Shown: positions 1 through 5,385 of the stretch, one piece after another
Layout of the letters: the number at the start of each line of letters is the position of its first letter
How positions within the stretch are numbered: the stretch's first letter is position 1
DNA from: Bacteroidota bacterium
GTDB lineage: Bacteria > Bacteroidota > Bacteroidia > Bacteroidales > 4484-276
Direction of reading: 5' to 3'
Length of the DNA: 5,385 nucleotides
NCBI GenBank assembly: GCA_013203545.1
Contig: JABMQA010000993.1
Span: 1-5,385 of the forward strand
Made by a program: the position numbers and the translations under genes
The notes under the pieces: generated by a model
What the model saw: only the letters and a program-made list of their open reading frames with translations
Databases searched by the model: none
What the model was told of the DNA's origin: nothing

Positions 1-479
1 ATGTTGACGAAGCATCGGCTGTATCTGGCAATAAATATGTTGAGCAGGTAAAAGAGGCAATAAAAAACGAAAATACCGAAGTAATAATAATAGCTGGTGA
101 ACTTGAGTCGGATATTGCCGAGTTGGATGATGCTGATGATCGTAAAGCATTTTTAGAAGATTCCGGATTAAAAGAACCCGGAGTATATAAATTATTACAA
201 TCTGCATATAAATTATTAAACCTTCAATCGTTTTTTACAGCCGGACCTAAGGAAGTAAGAGCATGGACATTAAAAAAAGGAATGACTGCACAACAAGCAG
301 CCGGCATTATCCACTCCGACCTTGAAAGGGGATTTATCAGGGCAGAGGTTATGAAATATGACGACTTTGTAACTTTAGGCTCGGAACAGGCATGTAAAGA
401 AGCCGGTAAATTACAAATTGAAGGGAAAAATTATATAGTTGAAGAAGGAGATATTGTTCATGTAAGGTTTAATGTATAG
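1..479 (+). CDS. ychF: Redox-regulated ATPase YchF (OLA1 family), C-terminal part
   Basis: The frame is open from the left edge (first whole codon at 3) to TAG at 477-479, giving 158 residues of a protein normally about 363 long; the real start lies outside the window, and the in-frame TTG at 123 is internal. YchF is a cytosolic ribosome-associated P-loop NTPase of the Obg-related family. The visible part starts inside the G4 motif: V-D-E, with preceding partial codon xAT fitting Asn, giving the NxxE motif typical of YchF/OLA1, which prefers ATP over GTP. Next come the G5-like region and the conserved stretch ESDIAELDD (residues 35-43), then KLLNLQSFFTAGPKEVRAWT (70-89), which opens the C-terminal TGS domain. 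The end, EGKNYIVEEGDIVHVRFNV (140-158), is a classic YchF terminus. It appears unrelated in function to its neighbours and serves as a conserved anchor. Recognised from remembered family sequence; very confident. Confidence 0.96.
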   Translation, partial: VDEASAVSGNKYVEQVKEAIKNENTEVIIIAGELESDIAELDDADDRKAFLEDSGLKEPGVYKLLQSAYKLLNLQSFFTAGPKEVRAWTLKKGMTAQQAAGIIHSDLERGFIRAEVMKYDDFVTLGSEQACKEAGKLQIEGKNYIVEEGDIVHVRFNV

Positions 480-529
480 AGTTTAAAGGCTAAATCTTAA
501 ATCATTAATCAATAAAGATTCAAATTTAA

Positions 530-562
530 TTGTATTTACCTTAAATTAATTTATTATTATTG
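530..562 (+). promoter_or_regulatory. Weak candidate Bacteroidota-type promoter
   Basis: TTG at 530-532 and TATTATTG at 555-562 resemble the Bacteroidota sigma-ABfr pattern (TTG near -33, TAnnTTTG near -7), with one mismatch in the -7 box. The 22-base spacer is slightly longer than the usual 19-21. Transcription would begin about 12 bases before the ATG at 581. In DNA this AT-rich the match could be chance. The rest of the 480-580 gap shows no convincing terminator or RNA. Confidence 0.2.
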
Positions 563-580
563 CATCTTAAAATTTTCAAA

Positions 581-2239
581 ATGAAAACAAAATCAATTCT
601 TACATGCATGGCCCTGTTCTTAACACTTAGTTTTTGTTGGGCACAAAATTTTAATCTTAATGATTTATCCCTTAAAGGGAATGAAATTTCTATTTATCAT
701 TTAACAGAACAAACCGAGCAAGACCAAAATTTGCCTGATGATTTTGATGGTTATAATCCATTAACAGCAGCTCAAAGAGAGCTTATTCAAATGGTAGATT
801 CTATAGTAGTTTATCAGTACAATGGAGAAAGTGATTCGGCTTTTTCTTCAAAAACCAATAATATATTTAATGATTTAAATCAGGTTTCTGTTGAAACAAG
901 GTATAATTTTATTGATTCAACAGGGATATGGCAATATTCATCCAGATATAAATATGAATATGATGAATATGATAATGTAGACTACAGAGAATACCAGAAA
1001 TGGTCGGATGAACTTTCGGATTGGACAAATTATATGAAAATATATTATTCTTATAATAATGATGGTGACTGGCTTTCCCGTGAAACATGGAAATGGGATT
1101 CTGAAATGGAATATTGGTATGGCGACCGTAAATATGTATATGCTTATGATGAAAGTAACAACAAAACCTTTGAAAAAACATGGAAGTGGAGTTCGGAACT
1201 ATTTAACTGGTATAATTATTCGATGTATGAATATGAATATTGTGAATTTGGACAAGTCTTTTATGCATCATGGAATTGGAATACCGAAACAAACACTTGG
1301 GATGGAAATGTTAGGATTGACAATATTTATAATGTGTTAGGAAATGATACTTTGAGTTTATCTTATATATGGTCTGAAAACGCCTGGCTATTCCTTTGGA
1401 AATATGAAAACACTTTTGATGATTCGGGAAATAATATCCTGACTTATATGTATTCATGGGATGCAGATAGCAGTTTGTGGAACAATATGCGTAAAACTAC
1501 ACGTGAATACACAACTTTTAATAAACCTACCTTGATGATTGACTATAATTGGGATAATGAACTTAATGATTATATTAAATCAAGGAGATACTACCGGGAA
1601 TACAATGCTCTGGAACAAGAAATACTTTACGAACATGAAAAATGGTCAACAGATGCACAAGCCTGGATACATTATCAAAAATATGAGAGTGATTATGACG
1701 AATATGGAAATACGATTGAATACATAAAATGGGACTGGGACCCGGAAAACAATGAATGGAAAGGTAATTTTTGGAGACTAAATGAATATGATGAATCCGG
1801 AAATATGTTGATGGATATTCTGTACATGTGGTCATCATCCCTATCCGACTGGTCAGGAGCATTAAATAATCAATATTGCTTTGATAATGATGGATTTCAA
1901 TATTTGAATTTGCACTACGCATGGTCAGATAGTACTTTTGAGTGGCAAATCGATAAAAAAGATTTCTATTTTTTCAGAACTAATCTTGGTATGGATGAGT
2001 TGACTTTAGAGCAGTTTATGATATATCCAAATCCGGCAAAAGATTATTTGTATATAAAATATAGCTCGAAAAATCTCTTAACAATTCATATAAACGATAT
2101 GAATGGCAGGTTTGTAAAATTAGTAGAGAATTTTAAAAGCGGACAATTTATTGATATCAAAAATCTTACTACAGGAATGTATATAATAAACATTTCCGAT
2201 GGCAAAAAGTATTATTCTAAAAAAATATTGATACAGTAA
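581..2239 (+). CDS. T9SS-exported protein with tandem 31-residue Trp/Tyr-rich repeats
   Basis: This is a 552-residue protein of unknown function, predicted to cross the inner membrane by Sec and the outer membrane by the type IX secretion system. The start is ATG at 581, because it places a standard signal peptide at the terminus: MKTK, a hydrophobic core at 6-19, and a likely cleavage after Ala21 in CWA|QNF. The upstream in-frame TTG at 560 would add seven residues before it. Residues 22-106 are a non-repetitive or degenerate lead-in. Residues 107-470 are about twelve tandem units near 31 residues long, each with Trp at unit positions 4 and 11 and a Tyr-Asp-rich stretch (YDEYGN, YDESGN). Residues 473-552 form a type A sorting domain, with IYPNPAKDYLYI at 481, DMNGRFV at 506, TGMYIINI at 531 and a basic end KKILIQ. 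The YDExGN part recalls RHS/YD repeats, but the period and paired Trp differ. No catalytic motif was seen. A surface beta-rich adhesin or binding protein is plausible by inference. The gene is AT-rich, like ychF. Confidence 0.9.
   Translation: MKTKSILTCMALFLTLSFCWAQNFNLNDLSLKGNEISIYHLTEQTEQDQNLPDDFDGYNPLTAAQRELIQMVDSIVVYQYNGESDSAFSSKTNNIFNDLNQVSVETRYNFIDSTGIWQYSSRYKYEYDEYDNVDYREYQKWSDELSDWTNYMKIYYSYNNDGDWLSRETWKWDSEMEYWYGDRKYVYAYDESNNKTFEKTWKWSSELFNWYNYSMYEYEYCEFGQVFYASWNWNTETNTWDGNVRIDNIYNVLGNDTLSLSYIWSENAWLFLWKYENTFDDSGNNILTYMYSWDADSSLWNNMRKTTREYTTFNKPTLMIDYNWDNELNDYIKSRRYYREYNALEQEILYEHEKWSTDAQAWIHYQKYESDYDEYGNTIEYIKWDWDPENNEWKGNFWRLNEYDESGNMLMDILYMWSSSLSDWSGALNNQYCFDNDGFQYLNLHYAWSDSTFEWQIDKKDFYFFRTNLGMDELTLEQFMIYPNPAKDYLYIKYSSKNLLTIHINDMNGRFVKLVENFKSGQFIDIKNLTTGMYIINISDGKKYYSKKILIQ
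899..1990 (+). repeat. Twelve tandem 31-residue (93-base) coding repeats
   Basis: Units start at protein residues 107, 138, 169, 200, 230, 261, 290, 321, 352, 383, 414 and 445 of the gene starting at 581. Nine of the eleven complete units are exactly 31 residues; those at 200 and 261 are 30 and 29. Approximate pattern: Trp at unit position 4, Asp/Ser at 5, acidic residues at 6-8, Trp at 11, Tyr near 18-21, then YDExGN at about 21-26. Trp pairs seven apart are visible at 141/148, 172/179, 203/210, 233/240, 293/300, 355/362, 386/393, 417/424 and 448/455. One unit has Tyr331 in place of the second Trp. The last unit is cut short at the sorting domain. A degenerate further unit may occupy residues 76-106 (806-898). 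DNA-level identity between units is low, so the array is old. Confidence 0.88.
1997..2236 (+). other. T9SS type A C-terminal sorting domain (coding)
   Basis: These bases encode residues 473-552 of the repeat protein. The domain begins shortly before the hallmark YPNPA (482-486) and continues as alternating short strands: YLYIKY, TIHINDMNGR, FIDIKNLTTGMYIINISDG and KKYYSKKILIQ. Known type A domains are recognised by the PorKLMN/Sov machinery; they are cleaved, and the cargo is attached to lipopolysaccharide at the surface or released. This implies that the genome encodes a T9SS elsewhere. Confidence 0.9.
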
Positions 2240-2274
2240 TAATAATATAAAAACTATAATGAACATAACAAGAT

Positions 2275-2370
2275 ATGAAAGCAAAAATCCAGGTCATTGT
2301 AAATGCTGAAAAAGAAAAATATGTTGCTTTTGATTATCATTTCACTGCCCTATCAATAGATATGAATTAA
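2275..2370 (+). CDS. Doubtful 31-residue ORF in the gap before the S12 lipoprotein
   Basis: ATG at 2275 opens 31 codons, ending at TAA 2368-2370, just 11 bases before the next gene. The product begins MKAKIQVIVNAEKEK and has no signal peptide, membrane segment or motif I recognise. There is no ribosome binding site, but that is not informative in this lineage. It could be a leader ORF coupled to the lipoprotein, the stump of a decayed gene, or chance. Otherwise the 142-base gap 2240-2381 holds nothing supportable. Confidence 0.15.
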   Translation: MKAKIQVIVNAEKEKYVAFDYHFTALSIDMN

Positions 2371-2381
2371 AAATTAAAGTC

Positions 2382-3518
2382 ATGAAAAACACATTAACCA
2401 TGTTCGTTATCTCTATCTTATTGATGGGGATTCTGTCAGGCACATCCTGTAAAAAAAAGGACAATGACCCGGCACCCTTACCTGACAGCACCTTTACTCA
2501 GAAGGTTGAGAAGATACTTCAGGATCAGATAGTACAACATGGTGTTGCTGGAGCAACTTTATATGCCCGTGATACCAAAGGAAATGAAGCCTGGATTAGT
2601 GGCGGTCTGGCTAATCTAGACGATAATACCCCTATGAACCGGGAGATAAAAATGAGGATTGCCAGTGTCTCCAAGACATTCCTTGCAGTGGTGGTATTAC
2701 AGTTGATGGAGGAGGGTGCATTTGCATTTGCAGATAAGTTTTCCGATTATCTTCCCGATTCGCTTACCGCATTATTCCCATTTGGTACCGATATTACCAT
2801 CTTCCAGTTGCTTGGACACACCAGTGGATTGTACGATTTTGAGGATGAACAGTTCGTAGGGATGCTGCTGGAAGATCCATCCTATCATTGGACACCATGG
2901 GAACTTTTGATACATGCGTCCACCGCCGATTCCGCTGTATTCTTCCCTCCGGGAACCGAATATCATTACTCCAATACCAACTATATAGTGCTGGGACTTC
3001 TGGTTGAAAAGGTAACAGGTCTTTCCTTACAGCAGAATATCCGCAATCGCATCCTGACCCCGCTGAACCTGTCAAACACCTATTCAGGTGGATTGGAGGT
3101 GGTACCACAGGATAATTACGCCGTTGGCTATTTCCCGTTACCAGATGGCTCCCTGATGCCGATCACGGATCAAACCATTCCACTCTATTTTGAATGGGCT
3201 CACGGACAGATGATCTCCACGGTGCATGACCTATGGCTTTTTTTCGATGCACTCTTCAAAATGGAAATATACCAGCAGCAATCTACACTGGATGCCATGC
3301 TCACCATGAGTCCTCTTTCGGGGTACACATATGGTTTGGGTATAAATAAATTCCCGCAACAGCTTGGATATGGACACGCTGGGGATACAGCCGGATTTTA
3401 TACGTTTGCCACCATAAATCCGGAGACTGGTGCAGCCATCATTTTGTGTTTCAATCAATACAGTGAGACATTTACTAATGCCATTGTGACACCGGTTTAT
3501 GCACTCTTTAGCTTATAG
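2382..3518 (+). CDS. Serine hydrolase lipoprotein, beta-lactamase class C/PBP-like (S12)
   Basis: This complete 378-residue protein belongs to the PF00144 family of active-site-serine enzymes, which includes class C beta-lactamases, D-Ala-D-Ala carboxypeptidases, D-aminopeptidases and esterases. A lipoprotein signal peptide occupies residues 1-22 (hydrophobic 6-20) with lipidation expected at Cys23, followed by KKKDNDPAP. So it is an envelope protein anchored in the periplasm or at the surface. All three expected motifs are present: SxxK as S95-V-S-K98 within MRIASVSKTF (Ser95 nucleophile), YxN as Y196-S-N198, and the KTG equivalent as H332-A-G334 within GYGHAGDTAG. LLGHTSGL (143-150) is also family-typical. 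The HxG triad is common in esterase/peptidase members, so true beta-lactamase activity should not be assumed. Length is normal and nothing is broken. The ATG at 2382 directly begins the signal peptide. A paralogue with a near-copy of this signal peptide begins at 4958. G+C is higher than in the genes to the left. The family call is firm; the substrate is unknown. Confidence 0.93.
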   Translation: MKNTLTMFVISILLMGILSGTSCKKKDNDPAPLPDSTFTQKVEKILQDQIVQHGVAGATLYARDTKGNEAWISGGLANLDDNTPMNREIKMRIASVSKTFLAVVVLQLMEEGAFAFADKFSDYLPDSLTALFPFGTDITIFQLLGHTSGLYDFEDEQFVGMLLEDPSYHWTPWELLIHASTADSAVFFPPGTEYHYSNTNYIVLGLLVEKVTGLSLQQNIRNRILTPLNLSNTYSGGLEVVPQDNYAVGYFPLPDGSLMPITDQTIPLYFEWAHGQMISTVHDLWLFFDALFKMEIYQQQSTLDAMLTMSPLSGYTYGLGINKFPQQLGYGHAGDTAGFYTFATINPETGAAIILCFNQYSETFTNAIVTPVYALFSL

Positions 3519-3558
3519 CAAGGTACTATGGTGATCGGATAAAACGGATCGTGGTAAC

Positions 3559-3584
3559 TGAATAATCATGTTTTATTTTATTCA
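3559..3584 (+). terminator. Weak AT-rich inverted repeat after the first S12 gene
   Basis: TGAATAA at 3559-3565 pairs with TTATTCA at 3578-3584 around a 12-base loop. The stem is seven pairs with only one G-C, and no T-run follows, so it would be a poor intrinsic terminator and may be chance. It is the only inverted repeat noticed in the 100-base gap, where no good -7 box was seen either. If it does not terminate, the three lipoprotein genes could share one transcript. Confidence 0.15.
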
Positions 3585-3595
3585 CACCTTCATTA

Positions 3596-3622
3596 ATGAA
3601 AACAAAAAACTGTAAATTATGA
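3596..3622 (+). other. Eight-codon mini-ORF overlapping the next start (ATGA)
   Basis: ATG at 3596 opens MKTKNCKL and stops at TGA 3620-3622, which overlaps the ATG of the C45 gene at 3619 in an ATGA arrangement. Such overlaps can couple translation of two reading frames. It may equally be chance in an A-rich leader. Confidence 0.15.
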
Positions 3623-4929
3623 AAAAAACATTTTATTTCAACATGCTAATTGTTGCACTAATTGCAGGCTCACTGCTTTTCAGTTCATGCAAAAAAAACA
3701 ATTCCGATGACAACAAACCCAAGGATTATGTCACCATTACTGATAGGACCATGTATTGGGAAGTCAACATCGATTTTACTTCGGGAGATCGCCAGAGTAT
3801 AGGCCGGGAATATGGAGAAAAGGTTCTGTCTATAATACCGGACTTTGAAGAAGGTGGCGATGCATACCTTGCAATGAGTGTATACTTTTTGAATCAAGCC
3901 CACCCGGAAATAACCTATGAAGTACTTATTCAACGGGCGCTGGAGATCTACAACAATATCCAGGCAAAATACAAGGATGAAATGGAAGGGTTTGCCTCGG
4001 TTTTGAGTGGCGGAACGGTCAATGTAATGGGGGATGGGAAACTTTCTCGCGATGAGTACATTATGTTGAATTTTACACCTGATGTATGTACAGCCACTGG
4101 CTGTTCAGGAGTGGCTGTTTTCGGGAGCAGATCGGAAACAGGGCAAACCATCGTGGGGAGAAATACCGATTGGGCTATAGGCCCGCCAGCAAAATCAGTA
4201 AATGGCAATAACAATGTTACGAATACAAATGCTGTAATTTATTTACACTCAGGAGAAGATCATGTGGCAATGTTTGCAACTCTGGGATCGATTGGCACCT
4301 CAGTAGGCATTAACAGCAAAGGGATTTTTGTTGCTAACCTGTATAGTGAAATTGGAACTACCTACTCCGCTGTAGGTAAGAAATCGGTTATGCTGGATGT
4401 ACGGGATGCACTTGAGTCATTCAGTACTATAGATGAAGTAGGCGCATTCCTGGGTGATCCTACAAGGATCTATGCATATCATAACAATATGTTTATCGCC
4501 GATAAAAACACAGCCAAAGTTCTGGAGAATGATTATGAGCGTAACCGGGAGTTAAGAGTTGTTGATTCGGAGCTTAATCCAGGTATCACATGGAGTATTC
4601 CAAATGCAATCTCCTGTGTAAACGCTTTTGTATTGAAAGGAAACTTTGACAATTTTACCGGACAAGTGTGGAATACCAATCGATGGGCCAGCTTTAAAAA
4701 CATGCTGGAACAGGGAGGCAACGCGGTGGATATTGAGCGGGTAAGAACGATCATGAGCTATCATAAGCCGGAGTCAGGAGGTATGGATCCAGGCGATATT
4801 TATAATGCCGGTACGGTTCAGAGTATAGCATATTCTTTTTCTGACAACCACATGGAATTATGGCTTGGCACTTACGTTGATGATCCGCAATATGTGACGA
4901 TCTCGATTCCGTTTTTGAATTCAAAATAA
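3619..4929 (+). CDS. C45-family autoproteolytic acyltransferase/amidohydrolase lipoprotein
   Basis: This 436-residue Ntn-hydrolase is related to acyl-CoA:6-aminopenicillanate acyltransferase (peptidase family C45, Pfam AAT). Family members are made as precursors that cut themselves before a Cys, which then becomes the nucleophile for amide hydrolysis or acyl transfer. The lipoprotein signal is residues 1-23 with lipidation expected at Cys24 (LLFSSC|KKN), placing it in the envelope. The probable cleavage and catalytic site is G161|C162 in TATGCSGVAVFGS; the supporting family motif GRNTDW lies at 180-185. Cleavage would give a lipid-anchored alpha chain of about 138 residues and a beta chain of 275. 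Residues 216-240 (VAMFATLGSIGTSVGINSKG and on) match the family core. Cys157 sits five residues before the nucleophile. An EF-hand-like loop lies at 135-146. Family substrates vary widely (penicillins, acyl amino acids, peptides) and cannot be told here; choloylglycine hydrolase-like activity is a remoter option. The next gene starts 28 bases downstream with no visible terminator, so co-transcription is likely. Confidence 0.85.
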   Translation: MKKTFYFNMLIVALIAGSLLFSSCKKNNSDDNKPKDYVTITDRTMYWEVNIDFTSGDRQSIGREYGEKVLSIIPDFEEGGDAYLAMSVYFLNQAHPEITYEVLIQRALEIYNNIQAKYKDEMEGFASVLSGGTVNVMGDGKLSRDEYIMLNFTPDVCTATGCSGVAVFGSRSETGQTIVGRNTDWAIGPPAKSVNGNNNVTNTNAVIYLHSGEDHVAMFATLGSIGTSVGINSKGIFVANLYSEIGTTYSAVGKKSVMLDVRDALESFSTIDEVGAFLGDPTRIYAYHNNMFIADKNTAKVLENDYERNRELRVVDSELNPGITWSIPNAISCVNAFVLKGNFDNFTGQVWNTNRWASFKNMLEQGGNAVDIERVRTIMSYHKPESGGMDPGDIYNAGTVQSIAYSFSDNHMELWLGTYVDDPQYVTISIPFLNSK

Positions 4930-4957
4930 CCTGAGTAAATAAACATATTCAAAACCA

Positions 4958-5385
4958 ATGAAAAACAAATTAACCATCTTCATGATCGCCATCTTATTGA
5001 TGGGGATCTTATCCGTTACTTCATGTAGAAAGTCGGATAATGAGACCAATCCTCAACCTGCGCCAGCCCAGATCACTGAAAACAACATCAAAGCGGCGTT
5101 GGATTCGGTCATTGCCAACACCTATGTCCCTGGCCTGATTGCCGGCATTTGGGCGCCTGACGAAGGCATCAATCTGGTTTATTTAGCAGGTGTGGCGGAT
5201 TTGGATACAAAGGCCCCGATCTCACCCGATATGATCTTCCGGATCGCTAGCAACACTAAGACGTTTACCATTACCGTGTTATTACAGCTTGTGGATGAGG
5301 GACTGCTTTCACTGGATGATCCTCTGTCAGATTATTTGCCCGACTTTCCACGAGCAAATGAAGTCACCATCGAAATGCTGACCAA
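4958..5385 (+). CDS. Second S12-family serine hydrolase lipoprotein, N-terminal part
   Basis: The ATG at 4958 opens a frame that runs off the right edge after 142 whole codons, roughly a third of the usual length. The lipoprotein signal (residues 1-22, lipidation at Cys23, then RKSDNETNPQP) is nearly the same as that of the gene at 2382. The mature part starts a PF00144 domain: residues 80-101 include the SxxK motif S98-N-T-K101 in FRIASNTKTF, followed by LLQLVDEGLLSLDDPLSDYL at 108-127. Over the 35 residues from RIAS to SDYLPD, 20 are identical to the 2382 product. The YxN and HxG motifs would lie outside the window, so catalytic integrity cannot be judged. Envelope location and a D,D-peptidase, esterase or beta-lactamase-like reaction follow from the family. 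The 28-base gap to the C45 gene suggests one operon. Confidence 0.9.
   Translation, partial: MKNKLTIFMIAILLMGILSVTSCRKSDNETNPQPAPAQITENNIKAALDSVIANTYVPGLIAGIWAPDEGINLVYLAGVADLDTKAPISPDMIFRIASNTKTFTITVLLQLVDEGLLSLDDPLSDYLPDFPRANEVTIEMLT

Noticed and set aside
123..125. TTG at 123 as a gene start
   Set aside because: The frame is open to the left edge and the upstream residues match YchF, so this Leu codon is internal.
492..520. Inverted repeat AATCTT/AAGATT as a ychF terminator
   Set aside because: It has only six AT-rich pairs with a long loop and no following T-run.
560..580. TTG at 560 as the start of the repeat protein
   Set aside because: The ATG at 581 gives a clean Sec signal peptide. 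Starting at TTG adds seven residues in front of it with no benefit.
1059..1340. Plus-strand out-of-frame ORF inside the repeat protein
   Set aside because: Its Met/Gly/Ile-rich repetition is a frame-shifted shadow of the 31-residue repeats.
1575..1922. Minus-strand open frame opposite the repeat array (also one at 909-1181)
   Set aside because: His/Ile-rich translations arise from the complement of repeated Tyr, Asn, Asp and Met codons. There is no signal or motif, and the plus-strand gene is well supported.
899..1990. CRISPR-like or DNA-level repeat array
   Set aside because: The periodicity exists in protein; the DNA units are diverged, contiguous and in frame, with no repeat-spacer pattern.
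2297..2332. TTG (2297) plus TGCTTTTG (2325-2332) as a promoter for the first S12 gene
   Set aside because: The spacer is 25 bases against the usual 19-21, and the -7 box lacks the key TA.
2382..3518. Calling the S12 protein a true AmpC beta-lactamase
   Set aside because: It is a lipoprotein with HAG in place of KTG, a pattern shared by many esterase and peptidase members; the family call alone is supportable.

Overview
This window looks like a chromosomal piece of a Bacteroidota genome, probably an environmental or metagenomic Bacteroidales-type organism. Three things support this. A secreted protein ends in a type IX secretion (T9SS) type A sorting domain. Start codons are preceded by A/T-rich stretches, not Shine-Dalgarno boxes. 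Three lipoproteins carry a Cys followed by Lys/Arg-rich, then Asp/Asn-rich residues. All genes read on the + strand. No tRNA, rRNA, CRISPR array or transposase was seen.

Layout. (1) 1-479: C-terminal part of the conserved ATPase YchF, cut by the left edge. (2) 480-580: AT-rich gap with at best a weak promoter. (3) 581-2239: a 552-residue T9SS-exported protein whose body is about twelve tandem 31-residue Trp/Tyr-rich repeats; function unknown. (4) 2240-2381: 142-base gap with only a doubtful 31-codon ORF. (5) 2382-3518: a complete lipoprotein of the serine beta-lactamase/PBP-like family (MEROPS S12, Pfam PF00144). (6) 3519-3618: 100-base gap with a weak AT-rich inverted repeat and an 8-codon mini-ORF overlapping the next start. 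(7) 3619-4929: a lipoprotein of the C45 Ntn-hydrolase family (penicillin acyltransferase-like). (8) 4958 to the right edge: the first 142 codons of a second S12-family lipoprotein, paralogous to the first.

The left part (YchF and the repeat protein) is AT-rich: 60-base lines counted by hand gave 16 and 21 G+C. The lipoprotein cluster is clearly richer: 29, 33 and 35 G+C per 60. The change falls near 2240-2381 and may mark the edge of an acquired or differently evolving block. Genes 7 and 8 are 28 bases apart and probably co-transcribed; gene 5 may belong to the same unit. The cluster puts two active-site-serine hydrolases and one autoproteolytic amidohydrolase/acyltransferase in the same cell-envelope compartment. 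That is compatible with joint processing of an acylated amide, peptide or beta-lactam-like substrate, but the substrate cannot be read from the sequence.
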